This document shows, piece after piece, positions 61,347 to 64,000 of a DNA stretch of 64,000 nucleotides. The stretch comes from Gnetum montanum (taxonomy: Eukaryota; Streptophyta; Gnetopsida; Gnetales; Gnetaceae): the NCBI GenBank assembly GCA_015680685.1, contig MNCI01012713.1, positions 161,556-225,555 of the forward strand. Direction: 5' to 3'. The notes beneath the pieces were generated by a model. The model saw only the letters and a program-made list of their open reading frames with translations, ran no database searches and was not told the origin of the DNA. Position 1 is the stretch's first letter. The number at the start of each line of letters is the position of its first letter. Position numbers and translations under genes: made by a program.

Positions 61347-62514
61347 GGTTATAGTACTAATAATTGCTCAAGGATAGGCTATAAATGCTAAGATAGGAGT
61401 AAATTCCATTGAATATAATTCAAAAACTCTTAGAGAAAATGAAAATGACATAAAGTGATATACTTACTATAAATAGTAAGTGGGGGATAAGGGCATTTAC
61501 CCCTTTACCAGAAATAGAATATTGGCAACGTTGGCTTTAAAACACATCCAAGTTGGCCTCCCAAGTGCCTCTATGATGGGTATGGCAAAGGCATAAAGAA
61601 GGGAGATGAGATAATGGAAATCTCATACCTTCTTATTTCAACATTGGAGAGAGGGTGCGAAAGTTTGAAACCCAAAATGAAAACTTGGAAGTTTCCAAAG
61701 ATGGTTTTGATAGGTTGCCAGCTTTCACTAAAAAGGAAGGAAAAGTGAGCTTTTTTGGTATGGGAACCAATGTTTTTTTAGTGAAAATTATTATGGCAAC
61801 AAGAATTAAATGTTTATCAAGGCTTCCATATTGGCTTTGCTCTAGGAATTCACAACAAATGTTGTGAAATTCCAGTGCCCAAACCACCTATAGCTTCCAT
61901 GATGAGGTTTCTACCATAGGGGGGGAGGGAATGGTAGCATTGGATTCCTTGGGAGTTTTGGCTAGAAAATGGCTTTTAACTTGCAACCAAAGTAGATCTA
62001 GTTACAAAATTGATTTCAAACTTCATCAACATTGGCCTCTCAACTGCTTCCATGCTGGGTATGGTAGAGGGGGAAAAGAAGGAGGGTGAGATGATGAGAA
62101 TTTCATACCTCCTCCCTCAACATTGATGGAGGGGAAAAGGTTAAAAACCAAAGTGAAAATTTAGTAATTTTTTTCACTAAAATTGGTTTTAGGTAGCTGC
62201 CAATTCTCTCAGCTTGGAAAATTGGGGGGAAAGTCAACTCATGGATAAGTTGAACCACCCATTATTAGAAGCTAGAAAATAAACTTTTGGCAACAAAAAT
62301 AATGTGAGAAAGTAAATATTAATGTTGGCCTTAAAATTCATAGCAAGTGCTATGAAAAGCCAAAATCCAACCACCTACAACTTCCATGCTACAATTTTGA
62401 TCACAAGGGGAGAAGACCAACATTGATTTTTCAAGGGTTTTTGGCTGAAAAAATGAAGGAAAAGCTTGCAAATGGCTATGAAAATAATAGATCTAGCTAC
62501 AAAATTTAGGTGAA
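61347..62514. other. E5 leader with a tandem duplication
   Basis: Untranslated leader between PBS and gag. Two diverged ~460-base units, about 61540-61990 and 62020-62480, share GTTGGCCTCYCAASTGC, GGGTATGG, GAGATGATRR, CTCATACCTYCT, CAACATTG and ACCACCTAYARCTTCCATG. No gene; the open frames on both strands at 61633-61887 are incidental. Confidence 0.6.
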
Positions 62515-62534
62515 GGCCCTCCATCTAGTGCCAA
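62515..62534 (-). other. E5 primer binding site
   Basis: The - strand reads TTGGCACTAGATGGAGGGCC, 11 bases after the LTR end. TTGGCRC is the common start of Ty3/gypsy primer sites; the exact tRNA cannot be named with confidence. Confidence 0.6.
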
Positions 62535-63312
62535 GAAAAAACTATTGCAACCAAAAACCTTGAATGCTAGAACAAGAAGAAAATCAAGGATCCTTAGTGC
62601 AAGTAGTTTCTCAACCCTGAACCCCCAAGGCCTTCATGATAAAAATGGGATTCAAGGCACCTTAGTTGGTTTAATAGATCAACCAAGGAATTAAGAGATG
62701 TAAAACATTGAAATATAAATAGATTTGGAAAATGCACAAATAATAAATATAATTTTCTTAAACACAAAACTTAAAAATTTATTAAGAAAAGAATAAAGAA
62801 TGAGCTAGAGAAATGTGTACAAAAAATGATGCCTAGATGAGCAAAAAGGGGGTTCACTTGCACAAGAGTTCAAATCCCATTGAAGCCAACATGATCTACT
62901 CCATGATTCAAGTGCTAAGCCACTTTTGATGTTATTGAACCTTCCTTTATTGCTGCAACCTTGGATCTGCCAATTGGGTCATTACTTGGGGGCTAAGAAA
63001 GGTGGAATATTTGGATGCCAAGTTGGTCCATGCTAGGTTTGGAATCCTAGAAGTGTAGTGTTAACACCAAAAATCCACTAAATCTCAAGGCCTCACTACT
63101 TCCATGCTAGGGTTCAAGAGAATGGAAGTATGGAAACTTGCAAGAGCTCTTGGGTGCCTAAAAATGATCCAAGTGTGGAATTGTATGAAATGGCTAAGCT
63201 TTTGTCAAAAATGTGGAACCTTTTGAGTGTAGAATATTGTCAAAAATGCTAAACTGCCAAAGTTCTTATGTGTCAAAAAATTGTTAAACCTACAAATGGT
63301 GTTGGAGCTTGG

Positions 63313-63320
63313 CTTTTATA
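63313..63320 (-). promoter_or_regulatory. TATA box in E5 5' LTR
   Basis: TATAAAAG on the - strand, preceded by GGCCCAAAAACCT. This would drive transcription of the whole element towards lower coordinates. Confidence 0.6.
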
Positions 63321-63600
63321 AGGTTTTTGGGCCATGAATGGGGTTGTACATTGGCTATAATTGGGCTGAAAATTTGATGTAATTTTGCTACAAATTGGCT
63401 ACCAATTTTAGGTGAAATGGGCATCCAAATTTGAGAGGTTACTAAACATAGTAGGCACTTCCCCCATGGCCATTCTGTTTACTAAAAATAGTAATCATGG
63501 CACCCCTTCCATGCTAGAGAGGAATCTTCCATGCTAAGTTTTCCACCATGCTTATTGAAGTGGCTTGTCAATGTTAAAGAGCATAACTTGATCAATTTTA

Positions 63601-63800
63601 CTTCTTGTGGCTTCCACACTAGGGGATTGAATTTTCCATGATGGGGGAAAACTTTCCAAGCTAGGGGAAAAGTTTCCAAGCTGGGGGAAAGTTTCCAAGC
63701 CAGGGAAAAACTTTTCAAGCTAGGGGAAAAGTTTCCAAGCCTAGGGGAACTTTCACATTATGGGGAGGCTTTCCAAGATAAGGGGGGAAAGTTTCCAAAT
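63601..63800. repeat. G-rich minisatellite in the LTR, about 21 bp
   Basis: At least six units of TTTCCAAGCTAGGGGAAAAG and variants (TTTCCAAGCTGGGGGAAAG, CTTTTCAAGCTAGGGGAAAAG). The 3' LTR has only about two units at the same place (43425-43465). Confidence 0.8.
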
Positions 63801-64000
63801 TGCACCTTTGGTCTCCACATTGAAGGGAAGAAAGTCTCCAAACCCTCCATCCTTCCACGTTGGGGATAGGTGAGATCTACTTCCCTATAGGTGTTTCTAA
63901 CATAGAAAAATGCATACCTTCCCCTCTTCTCCCCCCCATCGCACCCACACCCCCCCCCACATAAAACCCATCAAATTTCCTTTTTTGGCATTCCAAAAGG

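Larger units (their letters stand above)
42321..64000 (-). mobile_element. E5: giant Tat/Ogre-like retrotransposon (21.7 kb or more)
   Basis: Similar LTRs face the same way at 42321-43847 and from 62546 to the window end. Between them on the - strand lie PBS, leader, gag, protease, a ~10 kb spacer, RT-RNase H-integrase and the polypurine region. Gag-protease and RT-integrase are both decayed but in the right order and strand, and neither repeats the other's domains, so one element explains both. Two RNase H-like stretches and a gap between protease and RT fit the Tat/Ogre branch of Ty3/gypsy (inference). The 5' LTR runs out of the window, so full length and target duplication cannot be checked. 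Confidence 0.65.
62546..64000 (-). repeat. E5 5' LTR, cut by the window end
   Basis: The + strand starts TGCAACCAAAAACCTTGAATGC and follows the 3' LTR closely (CTGAACCCCCAAGGCCTT, AAGGTGGAATATTTGGATGCC, CAAATGGTGTTGGA). By comparison with the 3' LTR about 250 bases are missing beyond 64000. It is longer than the 3' LTR in one place because of a minisatellite at 63601-63800. Confidence 0.8.

Overview
This window looks like plant nuclear DNA from a repeat-rich intergenic region. It is AT-rich and long-open-frame-poor, and almost all recognisable coding sequence belongs to decayed LTR retrotransposons. Stops fall mostly where Trp, Gln or Arg is expected (TGG to TAG/TGA, CAG to TAG, CAA to TAA), the mark of old methylated-cytosine deamination. 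The copia gag, a BC10-like glycosyltransferase fragment and a P450 fragment are plant-type. Nesting depth and element size suggest a large-genome seed plant, perhaps a gymnosperm; that is inference. No intact host gene was found. Everything rests on reading the sequence, without database searches.

Layout. 1-4567: remnant of a + strand Ty3/gypsy element (gag, polypurine tract, start of a 3' LTR) invaded by a truncated - strand Ty1/copia element (one LTR, PBS, gag). 4568-11470: nearly complete - strand element 'E1' with two ~800 bp LTRs, PBS, gag and protease but no reverse transcriptase or integrase. 11471-19012: gene-poor DNA with two diverged direct-repeat pairs (A/A' and B/B'). 19013-24900: 'E2', the 3' part of a - strand Ty3/gypsy element (LTR plus RT-RNaseH-integrase). 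24901-26185: less decayed segment with two fused host-gene fragments (GT14 glycosyltransferase and cytochrome P450). 26186-36844: E1-family relics, a tRNA-like SINE candidate, an inverted relic of the A/B repeat and long stretches with nothing recognisable. 36845-64000: a three-level nest of elements of the E2 family: E3 (LTR plus 3' pol) is interrupted at 41281 by E4 (LTR only), which is interrupted at 42321 by giant element 'E5' that runs out of the window.

E5 is the most interesting object. In - strand order it has: 5' LTR (from beyond 64000 to 62546), PBS, a 1.2 kb leader, gag, protease, a ~10 kb spacer, RT-RNaseH-second RNaseH-integrase, and a 3' LTR (42321-43847). It is at least 21.7 kb long. 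The spacer holds 29 bp repeats near both ends, a ~180 bp satellite-like array, and on the opposite strand a spliced-looking, coiled-coil-rich gene of about nine exons (52149-57060) that I do not recognise. The order gag-protease / long spacer / RT-integrase recalls the intron of Tat/Ogre elements, but here the spacer is far larger and carries an antisense gene.
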